From positions 620,001-684,000 of the forward strand of contig NZ_JAFVME010000001.1 in the NCBI RefSeq assembly GCF_018492665.1: DNA of 64,000 bases, given 5' to 3'. Below are positions 19,393 to 29,644 of the stretch, piece after piece. Positions within the stretch are counted from its first letter, which is position 1; every line of letters begins with the position of its first letter. The position numbers and the translations under genes are program-made. This stretch comes from Pedobacter sp. B4-66. GTDB lineage: Bacteria > Bacteroidota > Bacteroidia > Sphingobacteriales > Sphingobacteriaceae. The notes beneath the pieces are model-generated. The model ran no database searches. It was not told where the DNA came from and worked only from the letters and a program-made list of their open reading frames with translations.

Positions 19393-19400
19393 TAAGTTTG
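19393..19400 (+). promoter_or_regulatory. -7 promoter element TAAGTTTG before glyS
   Basis: A perfect TAnnTTTG element whose last base is 7 nt before the ATG at 19408. This is the same distance as at the HscA-like gene, and it suggests an mRNA with almost no leader. No clear TTTG is found at the -33 distance. Confidence 0.5.
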
Positions 19401-19407
19401 CATCATT

Positions 19408-20889
19408 ATGGCAAAAAACACTAACGACGAGCAATTTAAAAATGTAATATCACACGCCAAGGAATATGGTTTTGTATTCCAAAGCAGCGAAATTTATGAT
19501 GGACTAAGTGCTGTATATGATTACGGGCAGTTAGGAGCAGAATTAAAAAACAACATCAAAACATATTGGTGGAAAGCCATGGTACAAATGCATGAAAACA
19601 TTGTAGGTATTGATTCTGCAATATTTATGCATCCAAAAATATGGAAAGCAAGTGGTCACGTTGACGGCTTTAACGATCCAATGATCGATAATAAAGACTC
19701 AAAAAAACGTTACCGTGCTGATCAGTTATTAGAAGATAAGATTGCCCGTTACGAAAAAGACGGCAAAACAGATAAAGCTGCAAAGCTGCAAGCTGATATG
19801 GATGAGGCCTTAAAAGCTGAAAACCTACAGGAATTAAAAACACTAATTGAACAACACGAAATTGCCTGCCCTGTAAGCGGAACTAAGAACTGGACTGATG
19901 TACGTCAGTTTAACCTAATGTTTAGCACCCAGTTTGGTGCCATGGCCGAAGGAGCAGAAGAGATATATTTACGTCCTGAAACTGCCCAGGGTATCTTTGT
20001 AAACTTCCTTAATGTTCAAAAATCAGGAAGAATGAAGATTCCTTTTGGAATTGCACAAATAGGAAAAGCTTTCAGAAATGAAGTAATTGCCCGTCAGTTC
20101 ATCATGCGTATGCGTGAGTTTGAACAAATGGAAATGCAATTCTTTGTACGCCCTGGAGAAGATGAAAAATGGTTCACTTATTGGAAAGAAGCTCGTTTAA
20201 AATGGCATCTGGCTTTAGGTACATCTGCGGAAAAATACAGATACCATGACCATGTTAAACTTGCTCACTATGCCAATGCAGCTACTGACATTGAATTTGA
20301 ATTCCCATTTGGCTTTAAAGAAGTAGAAGGTATTCACAGTCGTACCGATTTCGATCTTTCTCAACATCAGGAATTCTCTGGCAAGAAAATGCAATATTTC
20401 GACAATGACCTTAACGAGGAAGGAAAACCATATGGCAACTACGTTCCTTATGTAATCGAGACTTCAATTGGTTTAGATCGTATGTTCTTATTAACCATGA
20501 TCAATGCTTTTGAAGAGCAGGATTTGAGTGAGGGAGAAAAACAAGATAGCAGAACATTGTTACGCTTACATCCTTGCCTTGCTCCTGTTAAAGTAGCAAT
20601 TTTCCCACTTACTAAAAAAGATGGTTTACCGGAAAAAGCAAGAGAAATCATGAACAGCTTAAAGCTGGATTTCAACTGCGTATACGAAGAGAAAGATGCT
20701 ATTGGTAAACGTTACCGCAGACAAGATGCCATTGGTACTCCTTTCTGCTTAACAATTGACCACCAGACATTGGAAGACAATACTGTAACCATCCGTCATC
20801 GTGATACAATGGAACAGCAACGTATTGAAATTAAAGATCTTCAATCATTAATTGAAAGCAAAACAAGCTGGAAAAACTTGTTAAGATAA
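19408..20889 (+). CDS. glyS: Glycine--tRNA ligase (class II, homodimeric type)
   Basis: Charges tRNA-Gly with glycine. The 493-residue product begins NVISHAKEYGFVFQSSEIY, contains class II motif 2 (FRNEVIARQFIMRMREFEQMEMQFF, in parts FRNEVIARQ and REFEQMEMQFF), and motif 3 near residue 350 (YVIETSIGLDRM). A C-terminal anticodon-binding domain (PVKVAIFPL) follows. This is the eukaryote/archaea-like alpha2 enzyme, not the alpha2beta2 GlyQS type, as is usual in Bacteroidota. It is monocistronic and convergent with sdhB. Confidence 0.95.
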   Translation: MAKNTNDEQFKNVISHAKEYGFVFQSSEIYDGLSAVYDYGQLGAELKNNIKTYWWKAMVQMHENIVGIDSAIFMHPKIWKASGHVDGFNDPMIDNKDSKKRYRADQLLEDKIARYEKDGKTDKAAKLQADMDEALKAENLQELKTLIEQHEIACPVSGTKNWTDVRQFNLMFSTQFGAMAEGAEEIYLRPETAQGIFVNFLNVQKSGRMKIPFGIAQIGKAFRNEVIARQFIMRMREFEQMEMQFFVRPGEDEKWFTYWKEARLKWHLALGTSAEKYRYHDHVKLAHYANAATDIEFEFPFGFKEVEGIHSRTDFDLSQHQEFSGKKMQYFDNDLNEEGKPYGNYVPYVIETSIGLDRMFLLTMINAFEEQDLSEGEKQDSRTLLRLHPCLAPVKVAIFPLTKKDGLPEKAREIMNSLKLDFNCVYEEKDAIGKRYRRQDAIGTPFCLTIDHQTLEDNTVTIRHRDTMEQQRIEIKDLQSLIESKTSWKNLLR

Positions 20890-20895
20890 AAATAA

Positions 20896-20932
20896 GAAAA
20901 GGGGGCACTGTATATGAAGTGAACCCCTTTTC
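20896..20932. terminator. Bidirectional terminator between glyS and sdhB
   Basis: Arms 20896-20904 and 20924-20932 form a 9-bp stem, extended by an inner CACT/AGTG pairing (20906-20909 with 20918-20921). A T-run follows on the plus strand. It fills the gap between the convergent stops of glyS and sdhB. Confidence 0.75.
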
Positions 20933-21679
20933 CTATTTTTTCAAAACACTACTCAGCGAGTACTCCCAGTTCATTCTTGCAATATTAAGAACTGAAATCT
21001 GTTGCGGGCACTCTACCTCACAGGCCTCCGTATTACTACAGTGACCAAAATTCTCATCGTCCATTTGCTTCACCATAGATAGCACTCTTTTCCTCGATTC
21101 CATTTTTCCTTGTGGCAGTTTTGCCAAATGAGAAATTTTAGCCGAGGTAAATAGAGCCGCGCTAGAATTCTTACAAGTCGCAACGCACGCTCCACATCCT
21201 ATGCAAGCTGCAGAATCAAATGCCGACTCGGCCTGTTCGTGAGTAATAGGGATTCCATTAGCTTCCGGTGCCTGACCAGTATTTACTGAAACAAAACCAC
21301 CAGCCATAATAATCCTGTCAAAAGCAGATCGATCAACCCTTAAATCTCTTTTTATCGGAAAAGCAACTGCTCTAAAAGGCTCTACATATATGGTATCACC
21401 ATCTTTAAACTCACGCATATGAAGCTGACAGGTAGTAAGATTTGCTATTGGGCCATGTGCCTGTCCATTGATCATCATTCCACACTGGCCGCAAATCCCC
21501 TCCCGACAATCATGATCAAATTCTACAGGTCGGTCTCCTTTTAAAATCAGCTGCTCATTAAGAGTATCCATCATCTCCAGAAAGGACATATGTGGAATCA
21601 CATTATCAAGTTCATAATCTACCAGTTTACCTTCGCTGGCAGCATCACTTTGTCTCCAAATTTTTAGATATAACTTCAT
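20933..21679 (-). CDS. sdhB: Succinate dehydrogenase / fumarate reductase iron-sulfur subunit
   Basis: A 248-residue electron-transfer subunit. The N-terminal ferredoxin domain binds 2Fe-2S through C58, C63, C66 (CREGICGQC) and C84. The C-terminal domain has CIGCGACVATC (C159, C162, C165, C169) and a later CSNTEACEVECP set for the 4Fe-4S and 3Fe-4S clusters. It starts 8 nt after the sdhA stop and ends the operon porin-transporter-sdhC-sdhA-sdhB. It passes electrons from SdhA to the menaquinone site in SdhC. Confidence 0.94.
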   Translation of the reverse strand: MKLYLKIWRQSDAASEGKLVDYELDNVIPHMSFLEMMDTLNEQLILKGDRPVEFDHDCREGICGQCGMMINGQAHGPIANLTTCQLHMREFKDGDTIYVEPFRAVAFPIKRDLRVDRSAFDRIIMAGGFVSVNTGQAPEANGIPITHEQAESAFDSAACIGCGACVATCKNSSAALFTSAKISHLAKLPQGKMESRKRVLSMVKQMDDENFGHCSNTEACEVECPQQISVLNIARMNWEYSLSSVLKK

Positions 21680-21687
21680 AAGCCGAT

Positions 21688-23604
21688 TTATTTATAGCTT
21701 CTTACCGCCAGTTCAACATTTTCAAATTGTAGTGGTTCAGGAATCAATAGCTCCTCCTGTCCTTCTCCCTGCCATTTCCAGGCAGACACAAAACAGAACT
21801 TTTCATCGTTCCTTAAAGCCTCTCCTTCAGGAGTTTGATATTCTTCTCTAAAATGGGCACCACAAGATTCCTCACGAGTTAAAGCATCCTGACACATCAA
21901 GTCTGCCACTTCAAGATAATCGCCAATGCGGCCTGCTTTTTCCAGCTCCCCATTCATTTCATCCTCTCCACCAGGAACTTTGAGGTCGTTGTAGAAGTCT
22001 TCTCTTAACTTTTTTATTTCAGCTATGGCATGAATTAACCCTTCTTTACTTCTTGATAAGCCACAATAATCATACAGTAGCTTACCTAAAGTTTTATGAT
22101 AGTAATCGGCAGTTTTGTTTCCATTAATAGCCAATAGCTTGCCTAAATGGGCACGAACCTGAACCTCGGCGTCAACAAATGCCTGATGATCTGTTGGTAA
22201 CCTTTCAGATTTAATTTCACCGGCCAGATAATTCGAAATCGTATAGGGTGCAATAAAATAACCATCAACGCATGCTTGTAGTAATGAATTAGCGCCTAAC
22301 CTGTTAGCTCCATGATCAGCAAAATTGGCTTCACCAAGTGCGAACAATCCAGGAATAGTAGTCATCAATTCATAATCAATCCACAATCCTCCCATAGAAA
22401 AATGAGCGGCCGGAGAAATCATCATCGGCTCTACATAAGCATCAGTGGCCGTAATTTTACGATACATATCAAACAAGTTCCCATACTTCTCTTTTATACG
22501 CCCCTTACCTTGCTCTTTAATGGCTTTAGAAAAATCAAGATAAACAGCGTTTCTTTGAGGCCCAACCCCAAAACCTGCATCTATTCGCTCCTTTGCAGCT
22601 CTCGAAGAAATATCACGTGGAGCAAGATTACCAAAAGCAGGATATCTTCTTTCCAAATAATAATCACGTTCTGTTTCCGGAATATCATTTGGCTTCCTGT
22701 TTTCCGAAGGCTTTAGCGGCACCCAAATCCTACCATCATTCCGCAGCGACTCAGACATTAGCGTGAGTTTAGATTGATAATCTCCAGACTGAGGTAATGA
22801 TGTAGGATGTACCTGCGTCCAACTTGGGCAAGCCATTAATGCGCCTTTTTTATGAGCGCGCCATATGGCAGAAGCATTACATCCCATTGCAAGAGTAGAC
22901 AGATAATAGATCTTCCCAAAACCACCGGTTGCTAAAATCACAGCATGTGCACTATGCCTTTCAATTTCTCCCGTATCCAGATTTCGCACAACAATACCTC
23001 TTGCCTTTCCATCAATCACCACTAAATCCAACATTTCATGCCTTGTGTAAAGCTTTATGGTCTTAGCAGCTACCTGTCGCATTAGTGCCTGATAGGAACC
23101 TAAAAGCAACTGTTGCCCTGTTTGTCCCCTCGCATAAAAAGTTCGGCTTACCTGTACCCCACCAAATGATCTATTATTTAAATAACCTCCATATTCTCTG
23201 CCAAAAGGAACACCCTGAGCAACTGCCTGATCTATTAACTGAGCCGAACATTCGGCCAGTCTATAAACATTGGCTTCGCGCGATCTAAAGTCGCCTCCCT
23301 TAATTGTATCATAGAACATGCGATAAATACTATCTCCATCATTCTTATAGTTCTTTGCCGCGTTTACACCTCCTTGTGCAGCTACTGAGTGTGCCCGCCT
23401 TGCAGAGTCCTGAAAACAGAAGGATTTAACGTTATATCCCATTTCAGCTAATGATGCAGCGGCGGCACTACCTGCCAATCCCGTTCCAACCACAATGATG
23501 TCCATTTTTTTTCTGTTGGCAGGATTAACCAGCTTAGCGTGGTCTTTATAGAAACTCCATTTATCCTTTAATGGCCCCGGTGGTATTTTAGCATTCAGTT
23601 CCAT
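21688..23604 (-). CDS. sdhA: Succinate dehydrogenase / fumarate reductase flavoprotein subunit
   Basis: A 638-residue catalytic subunit that oxidises succinate to fumarate. It shows the FAD Rossmann motif [12 protein letters not shown] near residue 38, the covalent FAD site [11 protein letters not shown] (H72), and the substrate domain including [10 protein letters not shown] and [10 protein letters not shown]. Length fits the Bacteroidota/epsilon-type enzymes (about 640). The sequence alone does not decide the preferred direction in vivo; operon neighbours for dicarboxylate uptake argue for succinate oxidation. It overlaps the sdhC gene by 10 nt. Confidence 0.94.
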   Translation of the reverse strand: MELNAKIPPGPLKDKWSFYKDHAKLVNPANRKKMDIIVVGTGLAGSAAAASLAEMGYNVKSFCFQDSARRAHSVAAQGGVNAAKNYKNDGDSIYRMFYDTIKGGDFRSREANVYRLAECSAQLIDQAVAQGVPFGREYGGYLNNRSFGGVQVSRTFYARGQTGQQLLLGSYQALMRQVAAKTIKLYTRHEMLDLVVIDGKARGIVVRNLDTGEIERHSAHAVILATGGFGKIYYLSTLAMGCNASAIWRAHKKGALMACPSWTQVHPTSLPQSGDYQSKLTLMSESLRNDGRIWVPLKPSENRKPNDIPETERDYYLERRYPAFGNLAPRDISSRAAKERIDAGFGVGPQRNAVYLDFSKAIKEQGKGRIKEKYGNLFDMYRKITATDAYVEPMMISPAAHFSMGGLWIDYELMTTIPGLFALGEANFADHGANRLGANSLLQACVDGYFIAPYTISNYLAGEIKSERLPTDHQAFVDAEVQVRAHLGKLLAINGNKTADYYHKTLGKLLYDYCGLSRSKEGLIHAIAEIKKLREDFYNDLKVPGGEDEMNGELEKAGRIGDYLEVADLMCQDALTREESCGAHFREEYQTPEGEALRNDEKFCFVSAWKWQGEGQEELLIPEPLQFENVELAVRSYK

Positions 23605-24278
23605 AAAACATGTTGAGTTAAGTAAATATAAACTGGAATAATAGCAAAACCAATGGTAATTATATAGCTATAGCCTGTACCAAAAACCCGTACCCACGAA
23701 ACATATTTAGGATGATACAGACCCAGCGATCTTGCTGCACTATAAAAACCATGTAATAGGTGATAGCCCAGTGCAAACATGGATAACACATAGAACAACA
23801 CATACCACCAATCCTGATATGCAGCAATCACTATTGCATACAGATCTTTATGTCCATTTTCATCTTTTGGCAAACTTCCAAACTTGTACTGATACCAAAA
23901 ATCCTTGAAATGAAAGACTAAAAATATCAGGATCAATGTACCTAGAATCCCCATATTTCTTGAGTACCATTTACTAGCCTTCCCCCTGTTATCTACCACA
24001 TATTTTCCTGCTGTTTTATTATTTTTAAGTGTAATTACCAATGCATCCAGGCAATGAATAATAATAGATGCATAAAGAACATAAGAAATAATCTTTATAA
24101 AAATATTGCCCGAGAGTAACTGAGAATAGCCATTAAAACTCTGCTTTGCCTGTTCGGCAGGCAATAATAATTGCAAATTCCCAAGCAAATGAATGACAAG
24201 AAAAAAGCACAGGAATAATCCCGTAAGCGCCATCAGTGTTTTTCGCATCAGCGTAGATGCTCCGTTTTTATTATCCAT
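23595..24278 (-). CDS. sdhC: Succinate dehydrogenase cytochrome b558 subunit
   Basis: A 227-residue membrane anchor with five helices (about 15-35, 55-75, 105-125, 155-180 and 198-218) and several helix histidines (HLLGN, IIHCLDA, FHFKDF, YHLLHGF) able to bind two haems. This is the single-subunit di-haem type, so no sdhD is expected, and none is present. The longer frame to 24326 would overlap the transporter gene. The ATG at 24278 (MDNKNGAS) leaves a clean 10-nt gap, and homologues start there. Confidence 0.9.
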   Translation of the reverse strand: MDNKNGASTLMRKTLMALTGLFLCFFLVIHLLGNLQLLLPAEQAKQSFNGYSQLLSGNIFIKIISYVLYASIIIHCLDALVITLKNNKTAGKYVVDNRGKASKWYSRNMGILGTLILIFLVFHFKDFWYQYKFGSLPKDENGHKDLYAIVIAAYQDWWYVLFYVLSMFALGYHLLHGFYSAARSLGLYHPKYVSWVRVFGTGYSYIITIGFAIIPVYIYLTQHVLWN

Positions 24279-24288
24279 AAGCCTTAAA

Positions 24289-25719
24289 TTAATATAAGCC
24301 AATAACTTTCCACCAGAGCCCACCAATTCCCATCCAGATCAGAAGAAAAACTATACTTAACACAAATCCCTTCGACCACCAATCTTTCACATCAACAAAG
24401 GTGCTTCCAAAAAATACCGGTGCCGGGCCATGTCCATAGTGTGTTAGCGTTCCGAAAATACCACCACAAAAACCCAGAGATAAAGCAAGCAACATTGGCG
24501 GAATTCCAATCGTGATACCTACACCAAGCAAAGCGGCATACATAGATGCCACATGAGCTGTTGCACTTGCAAACATATAATGGCTGTAAAAGTAAACAAG
24601 AACGATAATCGGAAAAGCCATTGTCCAACTCAGCCCTCCTATTTTTACCCTTACCAGCTCACTAAACCACGGAATCAGGCCAAGAGAATTTAGCGAACTT
24701 CCCATCATTACCAGTGCAGAGAACCATACAATCGTATCCCAGGCGCCCTTTTCACTTTTCACATCTTCCCAGGTTAAAACCTGAGATAACAACAAGAATA
24801 CCAAACCAATAAAGGCAGTCGTCGTGGCGTCAATTTTAAAAATATCGCCTGTAATCCATAAAAACAGCAATACAACGAAGGCAATTAACATCAACCATTC
24901 ATTACGTGTAACGGCTCCCATTTCCTTCAATTTCTCAGAAGCCATTTTTGGCGCTCCACCTGTCGATTTAATTTCGGGAGGATAGATTTTGTACAGGATA
25001 TATGGTACTAAGATTAAAGAGATTATTCCCGGAATAATGGCTGCCCACATCCAGGACATCCATGTGATATCAATGCCAAGATCTGCCGCAAATTTCTGGC
25101 ACATAGGATTACTCGCTGTACCTGTTAGAAACATTGATGACGTAATGAGGTTGATATTATAACAACTTAAAGTTAAATACCCTCCCAGTTTACGGTGTGT
25201 TTCAGGTTCTTCAGGAACGGACCCAAAATTAAGGGCCATAGATTTCATAATGGGATAAATAATACCCCCACCTCTGGCGGTATTACTTGGAATTGCGGGT
25301 GCCAATACCAGATCTGCCAATCCCAAACCATATCCTAAGCCCAATGAGCTTTTGCCAAACACTCTGATAAAAAGATAAGCTATTCTGCTTCCGAGGCCTG
25401 TTTTAATAAAACCTCTGGCTATGAAAAATGAAATGCCAATTAACCAGATAACCTTATCTCCAAAGCTACTCAGTGCCATTGAGATTGATTTACCGGGATT
25501 TCCAGGAGCCAATACTCCTGTTAAAGCTACCAGCGCAATGGCAATCATTGACATTGTGCCCATAGATGCCGCTTTTAGAATAATACCTAAAATGGTTGCC
25601 AAAAAAATAGCCAGTAAATGCCATGCTTCTGGTTTAACACCATCGGGCACTGGCAGAAACCAGATTAACAACCCAAAAGCTAATGTAGCCAACATCATTT
25701 TGTAGTTGATTTCTTTCAT
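24289..25719 (-). CDS. DASS (SLC13) family carboxylate/anion transporter
   Basis: A 476-residue membrane protein with about 12 helices. It carries two inverted-repeat SN(T/P)-type motifs that bind substrate carboxylates and cations: AIPSNTARGGG near residue 145 and TGTASNPM near residue 200. The family imports di- and tricarboxylates such as succinate, malate or citrate with sodium, or exchanges them. It sits between a porin gene (32 nt upstream) and sdhC (10 nt downstream), so C4-dicarboxylates are the most likely cargo (inference). Confidence 0.88.
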   Translation of the reverse strand: MKEINYKMMLATLAFGLLIWFLPVPDGVKPEAWHLLAIFLATILGIILKAASMGTMSMIAIALVALTGVLAPGNPGKSISMALSSFGDKVIWLIGISFFIARGFIKTGLGSRIAYLFIRVFGKSSLGLGYGLGLADLVLAPAIPSNTARGGGIIYPIMKSMALNFGSVPEEPETHRKLGGYLTLSCYNINLITSSMFLTGTASNPMCQKFAADLGIDITWMSWMWAAIIPGIISLILVPYILYKIYPPEIKSTGGAPKMASEKLKEMGAVTRNEWLMLIAFVVLLFLWITGDIFKIDATTTAFIGLVFLLLSQVLTWEDVKSEKGAWDTIVWFSALVMMGSSLNSLGLIPWFSELVRVKIGGLSWTMAFPIIVLVYFYSHYMFASATAHVASMYAALLGVGITIGIPPMLLALSLGFCGGIFGTLTHYGHGPAPVFFGSTFVDVKDWWSKGFVLSIVFLLIWMGIGGLWWKVIGLY

Positions 25720-25751
25720 AATTTAAAGAGTTATAGCGTGTATTAGATATT

Positions 25752-26876
25752 TTAAAATCTCGCTTGCACCTGGCAAATGATCCTATTGGTATTGTACTGC
25801 GTTGTATTAGGAATATTTCTTTCGTATCTGTCCATTAGCAATCCAAGTTGAACTCTAATGGCATAGGCCTCAGCAAAAGCTGCACTTATCATAGGAACAT
25901 AACTTTGTCTGGAATTTCCTGCCTGCTTAAAATCTGAATCCAGATACTCATACCGCATGGCAAACTCCAGACTTTTAAGTCGCGCATTTTTAATGTTGTA
26001 AGCCACATTTGGCAGTACATAGATACCACGCATTGCATACTCACTTACCGGAATAACAGGTTTTTCCTGACCGAAGAAAGCCACACTGTTTATACCTTGC
26101 TTGTATTCTGAAACAAGTTCTACACCCCATCGCTCATTAAGCTGTTTCTTATAATCGATATCTGCTCCATAGGCCCATATTTTTTGTCCCATGTTTTTAC
26201 CAACACCACCACTCGCACCCAATTGAAAAGTTTTACTTAAACCAACAACAATACGGGCAGGAATTATTTTACCATCGTCATTATCGCTTACCTGATTTCG
26301 GTTGTTACCATTAAAAATACCTACGTAATACTTTACAGGAATATCTGAATTTTTGATTTCACCAAAATAAGTTGCTCCAATCTGAAAACTCTGCCAACTG
26401 TTTGACCCAAATAAATAGTATTGATTAGAATAGTCGATAGAACGAACAAAATCAACCGGATAGTTATCCTCCTGACCAAATTGAGGTCTGAATTGGCCGA
26501 ACTGAAAATTTACATAATCATTAACACTATATTTAATATAAGCGTTTTCGAGTACCTTATTCTGAGGATTTCCAGTAAAATCTCCAAAATTGACCAGAAT
26601 AACGGCATTAATACGATCGTTGATTGTTGCATTTACTTGTAAACGCGCCCGCTTCACAGAAAAAGAATTACGAGAAAAATGCTCATCACCGATATGATGT
26701 AAACCAGTAATGTCAATATCCTGATTGAGCGAATAATTGAACTGGGTTTGCAACATTCCTGAAAAATTGATCTTAGCTTTTTCAGAAACCGGAACGTTTA
26801 TTCCTTGTGCTTTTATTAAAACGGGGCTGAAAAACAAAAAGACAGCGATAATCTTAGAACTACATTTCATAGGCAT
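25752..26876 (-). CDS. Porin of the OprO/OprP-like family
   Basis: A 374-residue outer-membrane protein with a signal peptide and an ending QVQARF with terminal Phe. Signature stretches are FSVKRARLQVNATINDRINAVILVNFGDF, in parts SVKRARLQVNATI and INAVILVNFGDF, followed by LENAYIKYSVNDYVNFQFGQFRPQFG, as in phosphate-selective OprO/P-type porins. The family name does not fix substrate. As first gene of the transporter-sdhCAB operon it probably lets dicarboxylates cross the outer membrane. A TAnnTTTG match on the minus strand (26912-26919) may be its -7 element. Confidence 0.85.
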   Translation of the reverse strand: MPMKCSSKIIAVFLFFSPVLIKAQGINVPVSEKAKINFSGMLQTQFNYSLNQDIDITGLHHIGDEHFSRNSFSVKRARLQVNATINDRINAVILVNFGDFTGNPQNKVLENAYIKYSVNDYVNFQFGQFRPQFGQEDNYPVDFVRSIDYSNQYYLFGSNSWQSFQIGATYFGEIKNSDIPVKYYVGIFNGNNRNQVSDNDDGKIIPARIVVGLSKTFQLGASGGVGKNMGQKIWAYGADIDYKKQLNERWGVELVSEYKQGINSVAFFGQEKPVIPVSEYAMRGIYVLPNVAYNIKNARLKSLEFAMRYEYLDSDFKQAGNSRQSYVPMISAAFAEAYAIRVQLGLLMDRYERNIPNTTQYNTNRIICQVQARF

Positions 26877-27064
26877 GATTGATGTAAATGTTTCCGTTAA
26901 AGCAAATTAATCAAAAATAAACGCTAAAAAAAATGTTAAGAGTTATTCTTTTTAATAATCTGTATCACTTTATTACAAAGGGATTCATTTTATGTTCAAT
27001 GGCCAAACCTTGGACCTGAATAAGTGATATTCTCACCAGCCCATAAATAGCACTCTTTCAATCT

Positions 27065-27083
27065 ATTTAAATTAATTCTAAAT
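27065..27083. promoter_or_regulatory. AT-rich near-palindrome next to the siderophore receptor promoter, candidate Fur-type box
   Basis: A 19-bp near-palindrome starting ATTTAAATTA and ending TCTAAAT lies directly upstream of the -33 element of the TonB receptor. Iron receptors are usually repressed by Fur, and the position fits an operator. The match to the classical Fur consensus is weak, so this is tentative. Confidence 0.35.
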
Positions 27084-27086
27084 AAA

Positions 27087-27118
27087 TTTGTTTCTATAGT
27101 ACAGAGATATTACTTTTG
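27087..27118 (+). promoter_or_regulatory. Promoter of the TonB-dependent receptor
   Basis: TTTG at 27087-27090, a 20-bp spacer, and TACTTTTG at 27111-27118 match the Bacteroidota consensus TTTG-N19-21-TAnnTTTG exactly. The transcript would start near 27125, about 25 nt before the ATG at 27150. Confidence 0.8.
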
Positions 27119-27149
27119 CGCCCAGTTAGAATTGATCTAAATAAAGCAA

Positions 27150-29633
27150 ATGAAACACTTATACAAATTACTTATTCTCACAACTTTCATCTTCTCGGGC
27201 ATAGCTGCTTCTGCTCAATTGGCATCAGCACCTGCAAGAGGAACTATAAATGGAAAAATAAAAACCAACGATGGAAAACCTGCAGCTTATGTAAGCGTTC
27301 AAATTGTTGAGAACAACAAAAAGACAGCATCTGATGAAGACGGAAATTTTAGTTTTAACAATTTAAAAACCGGCGAATACACACTTAAAACTTCTTATGT
27401 AGGCTTACAAGTACAAACTCAAAAAGTATCGGTTACTGAAGGACAAAGTACAACAGTTGAATTTACATTATCTGAAAATTCTGCTCAGTTAGATGAAGTA
27501 GCTATTAGTGGATACAGAACACCTAATGAGAAACCGGTAAACGTTGGAAAAATCGCTATTGCACCTAGAGACCTGCCTCAATCTGTTCAGGTAATTGGCG
27601 CTCAGGTTATTGCAGATCAGCAAGCTAATCGTTTAAGTGATATCATGAAAAACGTAAACGGTGTTGCTTTAGGTGCTAACCGTGGATCTGTTGGTGATAA
27701 CTTTTTTGCAAGAGGCTACAGTCTTGGCACCAACAATATCTTTAAAAATGGTGCAAGAACAACTATTGGAGGTTTCCCTGAGGCAAGTACATTAGAATCC
27801 GTAGAGGTTTTAAAAGGTAGCTCAGCATTACTTTATGGTGGTGTATCAGGTGGTGCTGTAGTAAATATGGTAACCAAAAAACCTAAATTTGAATACGGTG
27901 GTGAGGCATCTATGCGCATTGGAAGCTACGATCTATATAAACCAACTGTAGATGTTTACGGTCCTATTTCTCAAAAAGTTGCATTTCGTTTAATTGGAAC
28001 CTACGAAACCGCAGGTAGCTATAGAGACAAAGTAGATTCTAAAAGATTTTATGTAAACCCATCTCTACTTTACAAAATCAATGAAAATACAGATATACTA
28101 ATTCAAGGTGATTACTTGAAAAGTGATTTCACTCCTGATTTTGGTATCGGTACTGTTGGTAACAAAATATCTCCACTTGGAAGAAATGTATTCGTTAATA
28201 CTGATTGGGCATATAACAAAACAAATACTGCTACTGCACAAGCTGCCTTAAACCATAAATTTAATGACAACTGGAAATTAAATGCAATAGTATCTCTACA
28301 ATCGTATAATAGAAACTATTTTTCTTCAGAGCGTCCATTTGCTGATAACGCAGGAGTATGGTATCGTGCACTAACCCGTTCCAAAACAAAAGAATTAACT
28401 TACAATGAGCAAATCAATTTAACCGGAACATTTAAAACCGGTTCAATTGCACATACTTTATTAGTTGGTATTGATGCAGATCAATCTAATGTAACAACCG
28501 GAGGTTTTAGCAACCCTAACATTAAGGATAAAACTACAAATCCTGCAGGGACAGCATATTATGATTTGGTAAATATTCTTGATCCATCATCATTTAACAT
28601 ACCAACAAACTTTAACACTCCTGAAACTAATCTTCTAACCAATGCAAAAGCTCCAGTTTTTAGAATGGGTGGTTTTGCACAGGATTTAGTTGCATTAACA
28701 GATCAGTTTAAAGTTTTAGCAGGTGTAAGATGGTCGTTCCAAAAAACACCAGTAGTTACAACAACTACATTATCTGATGGTAGCAAGAAAAAACCTGACA
28801 ATGCACTTGACAAAATAGATAAAGCATTCTCTCCAAAAGTAGGTCTTATCTATCAACCAATTAAAACTACATCTATCTATGCAAGTTATTCAAATAACTT
28901 TACATCAAATGCAGGTACAGATGTTGCTACCGGTGCACCAATGCGTCCATCAATCATTGATCAATATGAAGCTGGTGTAAAGAACGACTTCCTTGACGGT
29001 AAACTATCTGCGAATGTAACTTACTATAAAATACTCAACAATAGATTTGCACAAACCGCTAATTTCAACCTTAACGGAGACCCTAATGGTGATACTAATT
29101 TAAAAGAGTTTACTGGAAAAACTGCCAGTGAAGGATTGGAATTTGATATCTCTGGTACAATAGTTAAAGGACTAAACTTTATTGCCGGATATAGCTACAA
29201 CTACATGCGCTACACTTCTACAGCTGAAACAAGGAAATATGTTGATCCTAAAACAGGTAAAGAAACAATTATTTCTGGCATAGTAGAAGGAGAACGTTTA
29301 GTAGGTACAACTAAAAACACTGCTAATGGAACATTATTCTACACTTTTAGTGAGGGTGCTGTTAAAGGATTAAAACTTGGAGCTTCTGCATTTTACACAG
29401 GAGATCGTAACGGAGGTAGAAATACAACCAAAGCGGGTACTTCTTCAGGTATTATCCCAGTTAAAGGTTTCACTACTGTTGATTTCTCTGCAGGATATGC
29501 ATACAAAAAGTTCACTATCCTTGGTAAATTATCAAACATAACCAATGAATTGAATTACTATGTTCATGAGAACTATAGTGTAAATCCAATTCCTCCAAGA
29601 CAATTTGTTACTACACTTAGCTACAGATTCTAA
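27150..29633 (+). CDS. TonB-dependent siderophore receptor with N-terminal carboxypeptidase-regulatory-like domain
   Basis: An 827-residue outer-membrane receptor. A signal peptide (about 1-22) is followed by a CarboxypepD_reg-like beta domain (about 32-110, GTINGKIKTNDGKPAAYVSV), a plug (about 125-245: LPQSVQVIGAQVI, FFARGYS, LKGSSALLYGGVSGGAVVN), and a 22-strand barrel ending TTLSYRF with terminal Phe. The plug motifs fit siderophore receptors of the FhuA/FpvA group rather than SusC. No SusD partner follows. It is monocistronic, with its own promoter and a 21-bp-stem terminator. Confidence 0.92.
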   Translation: MKHLYKLLILTTFIFSGIAASAQLASAPARGTINGKIKTNDGKPAAYVSVQIVENNKKTASDEDGNFSFNNLKTGEYTLKTSYVGLQVQTQKVSVTEGQSTTVEFTLSENSAQLDEVAISGYRTPNEKPVNVGKIAIAPRDLPQSVQVIGAQVIADQQANRLSDIMKNVNGVALGANRGSVGDNFFARGYSLGTNNIFKNGARTTIGGFPEASTLESVEVLKGSSALLYGGVSGGAVVNMVTKKPKFEYGGEASMRIGSYDLYKPTVDVYGPISQKVAFRLIGTYETAGSYRDKVDSKRFYVNPSLLYKINENTDILIQGDYLKSDFTPDFGIGTVGNKISPLGRNVFVNTDWAYNKTNTATAQAALNHKFNDNWKLNAIVSLQSYNRNYFSSERPFADNAGVWYRALTRSKTKELTYNEQINLTGTFKTGSIAHTLLVGIDADQSNVTTGGFSNPNIKDKTTNPAGTAYYDLVNILDPSSFNIPTNFNTPETNLLTNAKAPVFRMGGFAQDLVALTDQFKVLAGVRWSFQKTPVVTTTTLSDGSKKKPDNALDKIDKAFSPKVGLIYQPIKTTSIYASYSNNFTSNAGTDVATGAPMRPSIIDQYEAGVKNDFLDGKLSANVTYYKILNNRFAQTANFNLNGDPNGDTNLKEFTGKTASEGLEFDISGTIVKGLNFIAGYSYNYMRYTSTAETRKYVDPKTGKETIISGIVEGERLVGTTKNTANGTLFYTFSEGAVKGLKLGASAFYTGDRNGGRNTTKAGTSSGIIPVKGFTTVDFSAGYAYKKFTILGKLSNITNELNYYVHENYSVNPIPPRQFVTTLSYRF

Positions 29634-29644
29634 GTATCTATTAT

